This document shows positions 34,101 to 49,100 of a stretch of DNA of 64,000 nucleotides, one piece after another. Origin of the DNA: Limnomonas spitsbergensis. Its lineage: Eukaryota; Chlorophyta; Chlorophyceae; Chlamydomonadales. Below the pieces are notes generated by a model. It searched no databases, was not told the DNA's origin, and saw only the letters and a list, made by a program, of their open reading frames with translations. Location: positions 1,550,001-1,614,000 of the forward strand of contig JAYJMM010000009.1 of NCBI GenBank assembly GCA_037349105.1. Direction: 5' to 3'. The stretch's first letter is position 1; each line of letters starts with the position of its first letter. A program made the translations under genes and the position numbers.

Positions 34101-37100
34101 AATGTGTGAACATGGATGTGTATGGTGTGACCACCTTAATGTGAAAGTGTGACTGCTGCGCGCAGGCGTATATGTTCACCTACATCAAGAACAATCCGCC
34201 CACGAACGACCATGGAGGCATTGCAGGGGATTTCAGTGCGTCTTCAGTGGCACAGGTATGAACATTTGGATCGGGTCATCGGGTATGCACAAGTGTGACC
34301 GGTATGAATAGGTGCTTCAGGTATGGACTTGGGGTAAGGTATGAACTGGTGGCACAAGTATGCACTGGTGGCACAAGTATGAAATGGTGCTTCAGGTATG
34401 AATTGGTGGCTCAGGTATGGACTGATGCCTTTATTGACCCTACGAGGCTCTGAAGTCTGAACCCTAAACCCTCTCCCCCCTGGTCCCCCCTGAAATATTG
34501 AACATTGAACCCTGAAGCCCTGTACCCCATTGCTGGTACCACCGGGACTTGAACCCTTAAACCTTGCACTCTAAACCCTCGTGACCCCCTGAAATATTGA
34601 ACATTGAACCCTGAAGCCCTGTACCCCATTGCTGGTACCACTGGGACTTGAACCCTTAAACCTTGCAATCTAAACCCTCGTGACCCCATTATATATTGAA
34701 CATTGAACCCTGAAGCCCTGTACCCCATTGCTGGTACCACCGGGACTTGAAACCTTAAACCTTGCACTCTAAACCCTCGTGACCCCATTATATATTGAAC
34801 ATTGAACCCTGAAGCCCTGTACCCCATTGCTGGTACCACTGGGACTTGAACCCTTAAACCTTGCACTCTAAACCCTCGTGACCCCATGAAATATTGAACC
34901 CTTGAACCCTGAAGCCCTGTACCCCATTGCTGGTGCCATCGAGACTTGTACCCTTAACCTTGAACCCTAAACCCTCGTGACCCCATGAAATAATCCCTCA
35001 TCCTCATGGCTGGTACCACCTGGCCGTGCACCGTAAAACACTAAAACCTCAACCCTTGCACCCTAAGCCCTAAAACCTCAACCCCTGCACCCTAAGCCCT
35101 AAAACCCTTGCACCCTTGCACCCTAACCCTAAACCCTAAAACCTCAACCCTTGCACCCTCAACCCTAACCCCGAAAACCTCAACCCCAGCACCATAAACC
35201 CTAAAACCGCAACCCTTGCACCCTTAACCCTAAAACCTTAACCCTTGCACCCTAAACCCTAAAACCTCAACCCCTGCACCCTAAGCCCTAAAACCTCAAC
35301 CCTTGCACCCTTCACCCTAGACCCTAATACCTCAACCCTTGCACCCTTAACCCTAACCCCCTAAAACCTCAACCCCGTCACCATAAAACCTCAACCCTTG
35401 CACCCTAACCCTACACCCTAAAACCTCAACCCGTGCACCCTAAACCCTTAAACCTCAACATCTGTACCCTAAGCCCTAAAACATCAACCCTTACACCCTA
35501 ACCCTAAACCCTAAAACCTCAACCCCTGCACCATAAACCCTAAAACCTCAACCCTTGCACCCTAAACCCTAAAACCTCAACCCTTGCACCCTACACCCTC
35601 TGCCCCAATAGATTGTTTAACCTTAAACCCTTCAGCTCTGAAACCATTGCTGGTACCCTTAGGCCGTGGACCCCAAAAGCCTGAACCCTAAACCCCTTAC
35701 CCCTTACCCCTTACCCCTTTACCCCATGGCAGATTTATCAGGTGCTGTATCCTTGTAACCGAAACCCTGAACCCCTTAACACGTAACCCTACGCTCAAAA
35801 CCCTTTACCATCGACCTCTAATCCCCTTGCCCCATGGCTGATACCATCAGACACTGCATCCTAAACCCTGATTCCTGAACACTTGAACCCTTAACTCAAA
35901 ACCCTTAGCATTGAATTATAAACCCCAAATCCTAAACTATTAACTCCAAAGCCCCTTACCCCATAGCTGATACCATCAGACACTGCATCCTTGCAGCACA
36001 AAACATAAAACCTGAACCCTTGAACCCTAATCACTGAACACTACACCCTACACCCTAAAACCTGAACCCTAAACCTTTAAACCCATTGATAACATCAGGG
36101 ACTGCACCTTAACCCTGAATCCTAATCCCTGAATCGTTTTTCCACCCCATCAGGTGCTGACTGCCTCTGTGCTGAACATCTTGGTGAACGTCATGGACTG
36201 CACCCAAACCCTGAAACCTTATCCCTGAATATCTTTTTCACCCCGCCAGGCGCTGACCGCATCTATGCTGAACATTAGGGACTGCACTTCAACCCTAAAC
36301 CCTAATCTCTGGATGTTTTTTCACCACACCAGGCGCTGACCGCATCCGTGCTGAACGTCTTGGTGAACGACACCCTGAACCCTAACCCTGAAACCCGTTC
36401 CATGAATATCTTTTTCACCCCGCCAGGCGCTGACCGCATCCGTGCTGAACGTTAGGGGCTGCACCTTAAACCTGAACCCTTATCCCTGGATGTTTTTTCA
36501 CCCCATCAGGCGCTGACCGCTTCCGTGCTCAACCCCTTGCCCCATGGCTGGTACCACCAGGCGCTGACCGCTTCCGTGCTCAACCCCTTGCCCCATGGCT
36601 GATACCATCAGGCGCTGACCGCTTCCGTGCTCAACCCCTTGCCCCATGGCTGATACCATCAGGCGCTGACCGCTTCCGTGCTCAACCCCTTGCCCCATGG
36701 CTGATACCATCAGGCGCTGACCGCTTCCGTGCTCAACCCCTTGCCCCATGGCTGATACCATCAGGCGCTGACCGCTTCCGTGCTCAACCCCTTGCCCTTA
36801 TGGCTGGTGCCACCAGGCGCTGGCCGCTTTCGTGCTCAACCCCTTGCCCCATGGCTGGTACCAGCAGGCGCTGACCGCTTTCGTGCTCAACCCCTTGCCC
36901 CATGGCTGGTGCCACCAGGCGCTGACCGCTTCCGTGCTCAACCCTTTGCCCCATGGCTGGTACCACCAGGCGCTGACCGCTTCCGTGCTCAACCCCTTGC
37001 CCCATGGCTGGTGCCACCAGGCGCTGGCCGCTTTCGTGCTCAACCCCTTGCCCCATGGCTGGTGCCACCAGGCGCTGCATCATTGCACCATAAAACCTGA

Positions 37101-40100
37101 ACCCTTGAACCCTAAACGCAAAAGCCTAAAACTTCCACCTGAGACCTTATCCCTGAATCTCTTTTCCACCTAATCAGACGCTGACCGCTTCCGTGCTGAA
37201 CGTTAGGGACTGCACCTTCAACCTAAACCCCTATCTCTGGACATTTTTTCCTCCCCATCAGGGGCTGACCGCTTCCGTGCTGAACGTCTTGGCGACCGGC
37301 ACCCTGAAACCTAATCCCTGAAATCCTGAATCGTTTGTCCACCCCACTGTCAGGCGCTGACCGCTTCCGTGATGAACGTTAGGGACTGCACCTTCAACCT
37401 AAACCCCTATCTCTGGACATTTTTTCCACCCCATCAGGGGCTGACCGCTTCCGTGCTGAACGTCTTGGTGACCGGCACCCTGAAACCTAATCCCTGAAAT
37501 CCTGAATCGTTTGTCCACCCCACTGTCAGGCGCTGACCCCTTCCGTGATGAACGTTAGGGACTGCACCTTCAACCTAAACCCCTATCTCTGGACATTTTT
37601 TCCACCCCATCAGGGGCTGACCGCTTCCGTGCTGAACGTCTTGGTGACCGGCACCCTGAAACCTAATCCCTGAAATCCTGAATCGTTTGTCCACCCCACT
37701 GTCAGGCGCTGACCGCTTCCGTGATGAACGTTAGGGACTGCACCTTCAACCTAAACCCCTATCTCTGGACATTTTTTCCACCCCATCAGGGGCTGACCGC
37801 TTCCGTGCTGAACGTCTTGGTGACCGGCACCCTGAACCCTAATCCCTGAAATCCCGAATATCTGTTTCACCCCATCAGGCGCTGACCGCATCTGTGCTGA
37901 ACATTAGGGACTGCACATAAACCCTGAACCCTAATCCCTGAAATCCCGAATATCTTTTTCACCCCATCAGGCGCTGACCGCATTTGTGCTGAACGTTAGG
38001 GACTGCACATTAACCCTAAACCCTAATCCCTGAAATCCCGAATATCTTTTTCACCCCATCAGGCGCTGACCGCATCTGTGCTGAACGTTAGGGACTGCAC
38101 ATTAACCCTAAACCCTAATCCCTGAAATCCCGAATATCTTTTTCACCCCATCAGGCGCTGACCGCATCTGTGCTGAACATTAGGGACTGCACATTAACCC
38201 CAAACCCTAATCCCTGGATGTTTTTTCACCCCATCAGGCGCTGACCGCATCCGTACTGAACATTAGGGACTGCACATTAACCCCAAACCCTAATCCCTGG
38301 ATGTTTTTTCACCCCATCAGGCGCTGACCGCATCCGTACTGAACGTCTTGGTGAACGGCATCACAATATACATTTCCAGCAAGGTGTCCGGGCGGAGTTT
38401 CGTGGGGTGAGTGGTGGAAAGAATGCTTATAATATTAGCCATTTGCGGTATAATTATCTTTATATCTCCTGCAAGGTGCCCGGGAGGAGTTTTGAGGTGA
38501 GTGGTGGGTTGAGTGGTGGAAAGAATGCCCAGTAATATTATCCATTAGCGATTTGGGGGGCTCAGATTGGCAATAGTCTCCGAGATAGAATCAGTTTGAG
38601 ACTACAGTATCATTACTATGCTCTAACCTTGCTCGTATTATTATTATCTTCGGCATGACGGAAACGGCGCGGATGTGGCTTTGGCCCAGGCTTCGCTATT
38701 TCGTGGGGTGAGTCATAGAAATAATGATTATAATATGACCCATAACATACCTTGGTGTCAGTCCATTTTCGTTTTATTCTGAATTCGAAACCTTCTTATG
38801 CCTCAGTCACGCTGGTCGTTCTATTGGTTCGTTTTTCTGATGGGAGGCTGATTTCCCCCCCAATCAACGGTTCGTTCTTGTCTTATAACCACTTAAAAAT
38901 CAATCACTGCTTCGTTTTTGCCCCTAAACTAGTTAAAAATAATCATCGCTTCGTTTTCTGTTCGTTCCAGATGCTCAAATACATCTCCTGAGGTCACTTG
39001 TAGGCACTTACCGTTCACACATCCCTCATCAAAAAGCGTTCCATACCAGAGCAGCCAGGTCTTTGGCCCGCTGGATTACATGGGCAACTGTGAGGGCCTC
39101 AAAGTATCGAGATAAAGAGGCCAGCTGTTTACTGCGACTGGGCCTAGCCTTCTTCTTCGTCCGAGACGGGGCGGGTGCGGTGCGGGGGCGGGGCCGCTCT
39201 AAGATAATCTCGACATCCGTATCGACTGGTGCAGTTGCAGGTGCTATGACACCAGCTGTGGCTGTTGTTGCTGGTCCTGGTAGAGTCACAGCGGGAGCCT
39301 GTACTATCTGATGAGGCGCATCTGGCGCCGGTACGCATCTTGCCTTCTCCCTGGCGAATGACTCGGCAGAAGAGAGCTGCCTTTTCATGAAACAAGATGC
39401 ATTTTGATACGATGGTAGCGACGAAACGCTGCCAATGGGGTGAACGAAGCTGCGCTCTGTGTTAGCGAATCTTTTAGGGTTTGGGGTGAAAAATATTCGT
39501 TGTATGGTTCGTTTCCCGGCTTTGGTATAAATAATCAGCGAAATCATCCATTCGTTTTCTTAAAAACGATCCACAAAACGAATTCGGACTGACACTACGG
39601 TATACGGTATAATTATCTTTGATACATCCAGCAAGGTAACCGGGAGGACTTTTATGGGGTGAGTGGTGGGAAGTATGATTCATTAAATGCTTACAACATC
39701 AGCCATTTACCGCAAAACATTTAGGGTCCGCGCAGCAAAACAAAAGCACTTTGTGTTTTCGTCACGCAGCCAAAAAAGTTGTTTTTTGCAGTTAATTTAA
39801 TTTAACGCCGCTTAGCAGTATTAGCAGTATTAGCAGTATTAGCAGTATTAGCAGTATTAGCAGTATTAGCAGTATTAGCAGTATTAGCAGTATTAGCAGT
39901 ATTAGCAGTATGAATAGACACCTGACTGACACTCCACGCAGCAATTGCGACGCAAGCTGAGTAAAACTCTGCGCAGCGGCGATTTTTTAACTATTATTAG
40001 CGCGCAGCCATGTCTGCGCCGGCCAATAATTAATTAATTGTGAGCGAAGGCTCTGTGGTCCTACGGGATTTTGTAAATCAATTGTTTATATCTCCAGCAA

Positions 40101-43100
40101 TGTGTCTGGGAGGATGTGTGTAGGGTGAATGGTGGAAATCATATGAATTGAGACGAGGTTTATAAAATTGTCCTTTTGTTATTAAGTTATTACGCTCGAT
40201 CCGGGGTGCGGGATTTGTGTGAGGTGAGCGATGGAAAGATTACGGCCCTCAGGCCCCCTGCGTGACGCGCCCGATTTCTGCCTCTAAAGTCAAGATTATT
40301 TTGTTGGTTTTATACCCCAGGTGCTTCAAATAAAGGAGTGAGTGATTTTGAAGTTCCCTAGGGACGGCAATTTGAATCCATTATTCCGCCATTTTCAGGT
40401 GCATGTCAATGACCATGCAGTTTGAGGGCTCGGCGCAGCTCCCTCCTGAATGGAACCACCTTCCTTCAAGAACCATCGTGTCATTAATTATTATTAATTA
40501 TTAATTGTAATGTTCGATCTTGCAACTGCTTTCAGGTACCGTAAAACCACTTTGACTCCGCTCGTAATTAAATAATTATTGGGGTGCGCGGACATGGCTG
40601 CGCGCTAATATTATTTCGAAAATTGCCGCTGCGCGGAGCGTCAGTCAGGTGCCCAAAAACTATTTTGGGGGTGCGCGGTATGAATTAAAAACAGCATTTT
40701 TTACAAAAAAATCGCGCGCTAGCGCGTGACTGTTTGATTCGACATCCGTTCAGTCATCCTTGTCAAGTGTGCCCAAATAGCCTGCATGGTAACACTACTA
40801 GCAGAGGAGGAGGGGGAGTGGGAGGAGGATACGGAGGAGGAGGAGGAGGAGGAGGAGGAGGAGGAGGAGGATGACTATGTTGAATTTTGCTGACTGTGTA
40901 CCCAAGGTGGATGAATTTTGAGTACCGTATGATGACTTTTGCTGACTTTCAGGCTTTTAATTAAGTTTTACTGTACTGGCTGAAAGTGCTGCGCGGAAGG
41001 AAATTTAAATTATTTTCAGTGATGCGCGATGTTAAATTATTTTACCTGCTGCGCGACGTTAAATGAAATTAAAATTACCAGCCTTTACCCCCAAAACCCA
41101 AACCCTAAACCCTAAACCCCAAACCCTCAGGTACATGGCCATGACGATGCAGTTTGAGGGCTCAGCGCAGCTCCCTCCTGAGTGGGACGACCGAACCACA
41201 GCCCGCCACACCACAGTGGAAGGAAACTTCCACGTACTGAAGTTGGCACAGCAGATGAAGATCCTGCAGGTGGGATCTAGATCCAGCAGGGCTAGATCTG
41301 AGATTGAACATGCTGGAGAGGACCTTCTGTGCCCTGATGTTGAATGAGGAGTTCAAGATCTTGCAGGTGGGATCTAGATCCAGAAGGTCTGTATGAGGAT
41401 CCCGCTGATGGGATCTAGATCCAGCAGGGCTAAATCTGTGATTGTGCATGCCGGAGAGCAACTGTAGTGCCCTGATGTTGGAAGGGGAGTTCAAGATCTT
41501 GCAGGTGGGATCTAGATCCATCGGATGTAGAATAAGATCATGCAGGTGGGATCTAGGTCCAGTATGCCTAGAATTAAAGCTTTCTGGTGGGATCTAGATC
41601 CAGCAGGGCCAGATCCTGAACTTTATGTGTTTTAAGGCATCCTCCATCCGCTCGGCTTGAGGCAGCAGATGGTGTTCCTGAAGAACAAGTGGATTCTCAC
41701 ATATATTTAGATCTAACAGAGACAGATCTGTGCAATTATTTGGCCTTTTGTGGCGCTTCGGATACCGTTGTAGTTGTACCTACACCTTCAACTGCCTGTG
41801 CCCCTCAGCAGTGTACTGCTGGTGCTCAATGACAGTGTGCTGCATTCGTACTTCGACATTGTACCGCCGATGCAGATCGCTCCAAGGCATACTCCAACCT
41901 TGTACAGCCTGTGCAGATTGGTGTAAGACTTACTCCAGCAATGTACTGCCAGTGCAGACCGCTCCAAGGCATACTCCAACCTTATACTGCCTGTGCAGAT
42001 CGCTGTAAGGCGCAGCTCGGTCAAGCTCCGGACGCCGGGCCTCATGGCCGGGCATCCCGACGCGAAACACAACGGCAGCTCCGTCCCGTCTGGCACCGTG
42101 GTTCTGGAGCATCGGAAGATGATAGAGTGGCTGTACGAGTGGAACTCAAACGCGGCAAACCGGAGGTTGCCTTACATGATCGATGAAGTGAGACCAGGGA
42201 TGGTCCCCTTAATACCTTAACGTTGAACCCTTAACCCTAAACCCTGTTCCCTTCCCCCATAACCTTCAACCCTGACTTCAAAATGTTGAACCCTGAACCT
42301 TCGGCCGTCAACATTAATCCCTTCACCCTAAAATGCCACTAACTGGGGAATGAGTGATAGAGAGTGACCCCTCAGCCATGACATGGTCTTGACTCACTTG
42401 TTGTCTGTTCAATAAGCCGAGCCGAATTGCTCATCACCAGTGCCGTGCCAATTATGGCCTTTATGGTGGCTGTACCGATAACCGTCCTTGCGGTGGCTGA
42501 ACAAGCTTGTTGACATCACTGTAATCGCAAGGCGAATTGAGCCACTGTTACCAGTGAATGACTGTAATCAACAGTGCTGTGCCGATTGCGGTCCTCACGG
42601 TGGCTGAAATACGTAGCTGAGTTGACGTCGCCGTAATTGCAAGGCAAATTCAGCTACTATAGGCAGTAAATCAACAGCCACACGTTTCCTGAGGCCAGGA
42701 AACGGCGGAGGAGGGGGATGACGACTATGCTGACTATTGCTGACGTGTACTATCCTTGCTAGCATCAAATGAGGTTTTAACTAAGTTTTACTGTACTGGC
42801 TGAAAGTGCTGCGCAGTAGGAAATTGAAGTTATTTCCAGTGATGCGCGATGTTAAATTAAATTACCTGCTACGCGACGTTACATTAAATTAAATTTTCGT
42901 CGCTGGGGGGCGCGACGGGGAAAAACAAAACTTTTTGGGGGGATGCGCGGAGTCTAAGAGGATCTACGGTAGTCATCATCCCGGTCAGGCTGCACCGTGC
43001 TTACTTGATATGGGGCACTCATCACACACATGTCACGCATGATGTGAACATGTCGAGGAGTGACCCAGTGGCCATCACGGTCCTGCTGCACCTCATTTAA

Positions 43101-46100
43101 AATTTGATCACACTTGCCGCCCTTTAGGTGGACATGTTGAGGAGTGCCCTGGTGGCCATCACGGTCCTGCTGAACCTCGTTTAAATCCTTATCACACATG
43201 TCACGCATGATGTGAACAAGTCAAGGAGTGACCCAGTGGCCATCACGGTCCTGCTGCACCCCATTATAACATGCATCACACTTGTCACTCGACAGGTGAA
43301 CATGTCGAGGAGTGACCCGGTGGCCATCACGGTCCTGCTGCACCCCATCATAACATGCATCACACTTGTCACTCGACAGGTGAACATGTCAAGGAGTGAC
43401 CCAGTGGCCATCACGGTCCTGCTGAACCCCATTATAACATGCATCACACTTGTCACTCGACAGGTGAACATGTCGAGGAGTGACCCGGTGGCCATCACGG
43501 TCCTGCTGCACCCCATTATAACATGCATCACACTTGTCACTCGACAGGTGAACATGTTGAGGAGTGACCCAGCGGCCATCACGGTCCTGCTGCACCCCAT
43601 TATAACATGCATCACACTTGTCACTCGACAGGTGAACATGTCGAGGAGTGACCCGGTGGCCATCACGGTCCTGCTGCACCCCATTATAACATGCATCACA
43701 CTTGTCACTCGACAGGTGAACATGTCGAGGAGTGACCCAGAGGCCATCACAGTCCTGCTGCACCCCATTATAACATGCATCACACTTGTCACTCGACAGG
43801 TGAACATGTCGAGGAGTGACCCGGTGGCCATCACGGTCCTGCTGCACCCCATTATAACATGCATCACACTTGTCACTCGACAGGTGAACATGTCGAGGAG
43901 TGACCCAGTGGCCATCACGGTCCTGCTGCACCCCATTATAACATGCATCACACTTGTCACTCGACAGGTGAACATGTCGAGGAGTGACCCAGTGGCCATC
44001 ACGGTCCTGCTGCACCCCATTATAACATGCATCACACTTGTCACTCGACAGGTGAACATGTCGAGGAGTGACCCAGCGGCCATCACGGTCCTGCTGCACC
44101 CCATTATAACATGCATCACACTTGTCACTCGACAGGTGAACATGTCGAGGAGTGACCCAGTGGCCATCACGGTCCTGCTGCACCCCCTATAACATGCATC
44201 ACACTTGTCACTCGACAGGTGAACATGTCGAGGAGTGACCCGGTGGCCATCACGGTCCTGCTGCACCCCATTATAACATGCATCACACTTATCACACTTG
44301 CCACCCTTTAGGTGAACAAGTCAAGGAGTGACCCGGTGGCCATCACGGTCCTGCTGCACCGCGTCCACTGGCTGCCTGCCACAGACCATGGGCGAGAGAT
44401 CGCGGACGACGACATGGGGATCTCTACAATGGAGATTATGGTAAGAGCCGCAGTCCTTGCCGCAGCGGCGCGGATGTGGCTACGGCCCCAAGCTGCGTTG
44501 CTTCTCATTATCCTCCGTGACCCATCAGGGAGTAGTTTTTTTGTTTATTTCTTTGCCGCAACTCTGGCCGCTGCTGTTCTTCAGCAGCAAATTTGCCTTG
44601 GATGGGTGTCGTGGATATTTCGCTTCGCTTACTCACATGGGAAACTCTTTATTGGAGATCCTTCATATTTGCCTTGCCTTGCCTTCCCTCATTGTTTATC
44701 GTCTGTTTGGGGTTGAGGTTAAGCAGTACATGAATATAATAATTAACAATTGTGAATGCCAGATCTCAGTCGGAAATAAAGTGTTTCCGTCGAAAGCCTG
44801 AGGGCAGCAGTAAAATGCATAGAATTTTCATACCCGAGGAAAGGCAAATGATAATTATGGTAATGGTAAGAGCTTCGTTTCTTGCCGCAACTCTGGCTGC
44901 CGCATTTATTTTCCAGCAACACATTTTGATATGGATCGGTGTTGTGATCGCTTCATACTATCCTTTATGTTCCTCATACTACCCTATACGGTATGTGATA
45001 TGTTGCTTTGCTTACTCACATGGGGATCTGTACGACGGAGGTTGAGTGGATGAGTGGTATGGAAAGTTTTTGCTCTAACTTGATTAAGTGTGGGGCTGGG
45101 TGTCGAATACGCTAATACGAGAAAGACAGGCCAGATGCACACAATTTTACACTATTCACACATCTCCCAGGGCAACAGCCTACACGCGTCAATGGAGCAA
45201 GTAGCCCTGTGGCTGATCTCCCATCGCCAGATGATCGACTGCCTGTCCGTTGTAGTCACATCATTCACACTATTCACACATTCCCCAGGGCAACAGCTTG
45301 TACGTTCCAACAAAACAAGTGCCCCTGTGGCTCATCCCCACCGCCAGATCATCGACAGCCTGTCCGTTGTACTCACACCATCCACACTATTCACACCTTT
45401 CCCAGGGCAACAGCCTGTATGTTCCAACAGAACAAGTGGCCTTATGGCTCATCTCCCACCGCCAGATCATCGACAGCTTGTCCGTTGTACGCCTCCACGA
45501 CTGCAACATCGACGCCTCGTACTTGCTGCCTACCATTATGGACGACCAGACGTCCAACGGGCCGATCGTGGAGCTCCTGTTCTCCGGATCCATGACCTTG
45601 CTGGACATCAACAACAACCCGCTCTTCGTTTTACTGTAAGGCGGTATGGGGACACTCTTTTCATGTGACTGGTGTCACTCTTTTCTGGATCCATGACTTT
45701 GCTGGATATCAACAACAAATCGCTATTCGTTTTTGTGTAAGGCAGTACATGGACACTCTTTTATTTGCCTAACGTCACTTTTTCTGGATCCATGACCTTG
45801 CTGGATATGAACAGCAACCCGTTCTTTCTTTTACCGTCAGGTGATGGCACACTTTTATGTGAGTGGTGACACTCTTTTCTGGGTTCATGACATTGCTGGA
45901 TATCAACAACAAACCGCTTTTAATGAGCCATGTTGCACCACAGTGTACCGCATTGTACTGCAGCATACCGTATCGTGCCACCCTGCTCTCCATCCACCCC
46001 CTGCAGGCAGAAAGAGTTCCCCTACGCTGCAATGTACTGTATGGTATCGTATTGTACCACATCGTACCGCCATGTACAGCATCATGCTGTATTGTGTCAC

Positions 46101-49100
46101 CTTGACGCCAATCTCACCCCGGCTGGCGGACAGAGTTCCCCTATACCACACCGCACTGCATCGTACCGTAGCGTACCGTACCGTAGTGTATCATATCACA
46201 CTGCGGTGTACCACATCGTGTCACCATCATGACCATTGCACTCCTGCTGGCAGACAGAGTTCCCCTATGCCACACCGTACTGCATCGTACCGTAGCGTAC
46301 CGTACCGTAGTGTATCATATCACACTGTGGTGTACCACATCGTGTCACCATCATGACCATTGCACCCCTGCTGGCAGACAGAGTTCCCCTTTGCTACACC
46401 GTACCGCATCGTACCGTAGCGTACCGTACCGTAGTGTATCATATCACACTGCGGTGTACCACATCGTGTCATCATGATGCCCATCTTACCCTGTAGGCAG
46501 ACAGAGTTCCCATGTTCTGTACTGTACTGTACTGTATTGTACTGTACCGTACTGTACCGTACTGTACCGTAAGGTGTTGTACCATATCGTATCATACTTA
46601 ATTGTGTTGTGTTACCATATTGTACATCTCACCCCTGCAGGCGTGCGGAATTTCCCTGCGGCACGATCTTGAAAACCTTCAAGAGCGAGCTGCCCTCAGA
46701 GCGGCAGGCGCGTCTGGAGGAGGAAGCGGTGCACGCCTTTGCCACAGCACTCAGGGTCAGTGATTCGGTATTTCTTTTTTCACGACTCAGCTACACTCCA
46801 CCTTCTGGCCAGAAGCACCATTCGTGGCCCACCTTGCTGCTTTGGTCACCAATCGCTGGCCTGTTTAGGTTGGTCCTAATTGGGCCCTTGGCGGCCGCTG
46901 GGCGGCCTGCAAATGTCAAACTTGTAGCCGGAAAAAGTGACACTGGTCAGTGTGGTTTTGGAAAGGGGGAGTAAGGAGGAAGCGGTACACGCCTTCGCCA
47001 CAGCACTCAGGGTCAGTGCGGTGTCGGAACGGGGAAGTATCCCGTTCGAAAACACCGTGTCGGCCATTTTGTTGCCAGTCCGTCCATTTTGTTGCCAGTC
47101 CGTCCATTTCGTTGCCAGTCCGTCCATTTTGTTGCCAGTCCGTCCATTTTGTTCGTACCTTGACGGTTCCCATGCTGTATCGTTGGACTGTACCGTACTG
47201 GGGGAGTTAGACACGATCCAGCTACTGGGGAAGCAGTACACGTCTTAGTTTGCTGCACTCACAGTCGGCGATCGCCCCAAATTCGTCACCCCTAGATTCT
47301 TGACCCTCAACCCTAAATCCTGAAAGCCTTGAATCCTTGACCTTCGACCGGAAGTCCCCAAAGCCCTAAATTCTCTACGCTTGACCCTAAACCCTAAACC
47401 CTAAATCCTGGAAACCCTAAATCCTGGAAACCCTAAATCCTGGAAACTATTTGTAATTACGCACTGTTTATAAATCCACATAGACACGTTTATGGACCCT
47501 GGACCCAAATCCCCCCTCATGCACACACTTAAACCTTTCCCGTGTCATGCAACCTAGAATGCAATGCTTGCAGGGAAACAACGCGCTGACCAAGTTGATC
47601 TCGAGCGAGACAGGGATGGGCAGCATGGCCTGTTTATAGATAATGCATCCCTTCCTCACCTCCCCCCTCATGCACACACTTCCACCCTTCCCGTTACATG
47701 AAGCCTGAAATGCGATGCAGGGCAACAATGCGCTGACCAAGTTGATTTTGAGTGAGACGGGAATGGGCAGCATGGCCTGTTTAGAGATAATGCATCCCTT
47801 CCTCACCTCCCCCCTCATGCACACACTTAAACCTTTCCCGTTACATGAAGCCTGAAATGCAATGCTTGCAGGGAAACAACGCGCTGACCAAGTTGGTCTT
47901 GAGTGAGGCGGGAATGGGCAGCATGGCCTGTTTAGAGATAATGCATCCCCCCCTCACCTCCCCCCTCATGCACACACTTTCACCCTTCCCGTCACATGAA
48001 ACCTGAAATGCGATGCAGGGCAACAATGCGCTGACCAAGTTGATCTTGAGTGAGACGGGAATGGGCAGCATGGCCTGTTAAGAGATAATGCATCCCTTCC
48101 TCACCTCCCCCCTCATGCACACACTTCCACCCTTCCCGTTACATGAAGCCTGAAATGCACTGCTTGCAAGGTAGCAATGCGCTGACCAAGTTGGTCTTGA
48201 GTGAGGCGGGAATGGGCAGCATGGCCTGTTTAGAGATAATGCATCCCCCCCTCACCTCCCCCCTCATGCACACACTTTCACCCTTCCCGTCACATGAAAC
48301 CTGAAATGCGATGCAGGGCAACAATGCGCTGACCAAGTTGATTTTGAGTGAGACGGGGATGGGCAGCATGGCCTGTTTATAGATAATGCATCCCTTCCTC
48401 ACCTCCCCCCTCATGCACACACTTTCACCCTTCCCGTTACATGAAGCCTGAAATGCGATGCAGGGCAACAATGCGCTGACCAAGTTGATCTTGAGTGAGA
48501 CGGGAATGGGCAGCATGGCCTGTTTAGAGATAATGCATCCCTTCCTCACCTCCCCCCTCATGCACACACTTAAACCTTTCCCGTTACATGAAGCCTGAAA
48601 TGCAATGCTTGCAGGGAAACAACGCGCTGACCAAGTTGGTCTTGAGTGAGGCGGGAATGGGCAGCATGGCCTGTTTAGAGATAATGCATCCTTTCCTCTT
48701 CTCCCCCCTCACGCACAAACTTTCACCCTTCCCGTCACATGAAACCTGAAATGCGATGCAGGGCAACAATGCGCTGACCAAGTTGATCTTGAGTGAGACG
48801 GGAATGGGCAGCATGGCCTGTTAAGAGATAATGCATCCCTTCCTCACCTCCCCCCTCATGCACACACTTCCACCCTTCCCGTTACATGAAGCCTGAAATG
48901 CACTGCTTGCAAGGTAACAATGCGCTGACCAAGTTGGTCTTGAGTGAGGCGGGAATGGGCAGCATGGCCTGTTTAGAGATAATGCATCCCTCCCTCACCT
49001 CCCCCCTCATGCACACACTTTCACCCTTCCCGTCACATGAAACCTGAAATGCGATGCAGGGCAACAATGCGCTGACCAAGTTGATTTTGAGTGAGACGGG

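Larger units (their letters stand above)
31206..34165. other. Remainder of intron 8: apparently inserted sequence
   Basis: Unlike other introns, 30.95-33.2 kb has little tandem repetition and is more AT-rich, with the tRNA gene and two coding-like fragments. Family A copies are at 32612-32705 and, diverged, 33656-33752 and 33805-33880, all minus. From 33880 to 34160 a GTGTGACCACC/GTGTGAATGTG repeat amplifies the sequence before exon 9. Confidence 0.5.

Noticed and set aside
34430..36140. True telomere end
   Set aside because: The repeats are degenerate, internal and flanked by exons of one gene on both sides.
41641..41700. Possible exon [18 protein letters not shown] between exons 11 and 12
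   Set aside because: It looks coding, but with the available acceptor and donor its length (52 nt) breaks the frame, while exons 11 and 12 join in phase without it.
43181..44266. 361-codon minus and 326-codon plus repeat proteins
   Set aside because: Frames of the 84 bp exon 13 head array; only the last unit belongs to a full exon.
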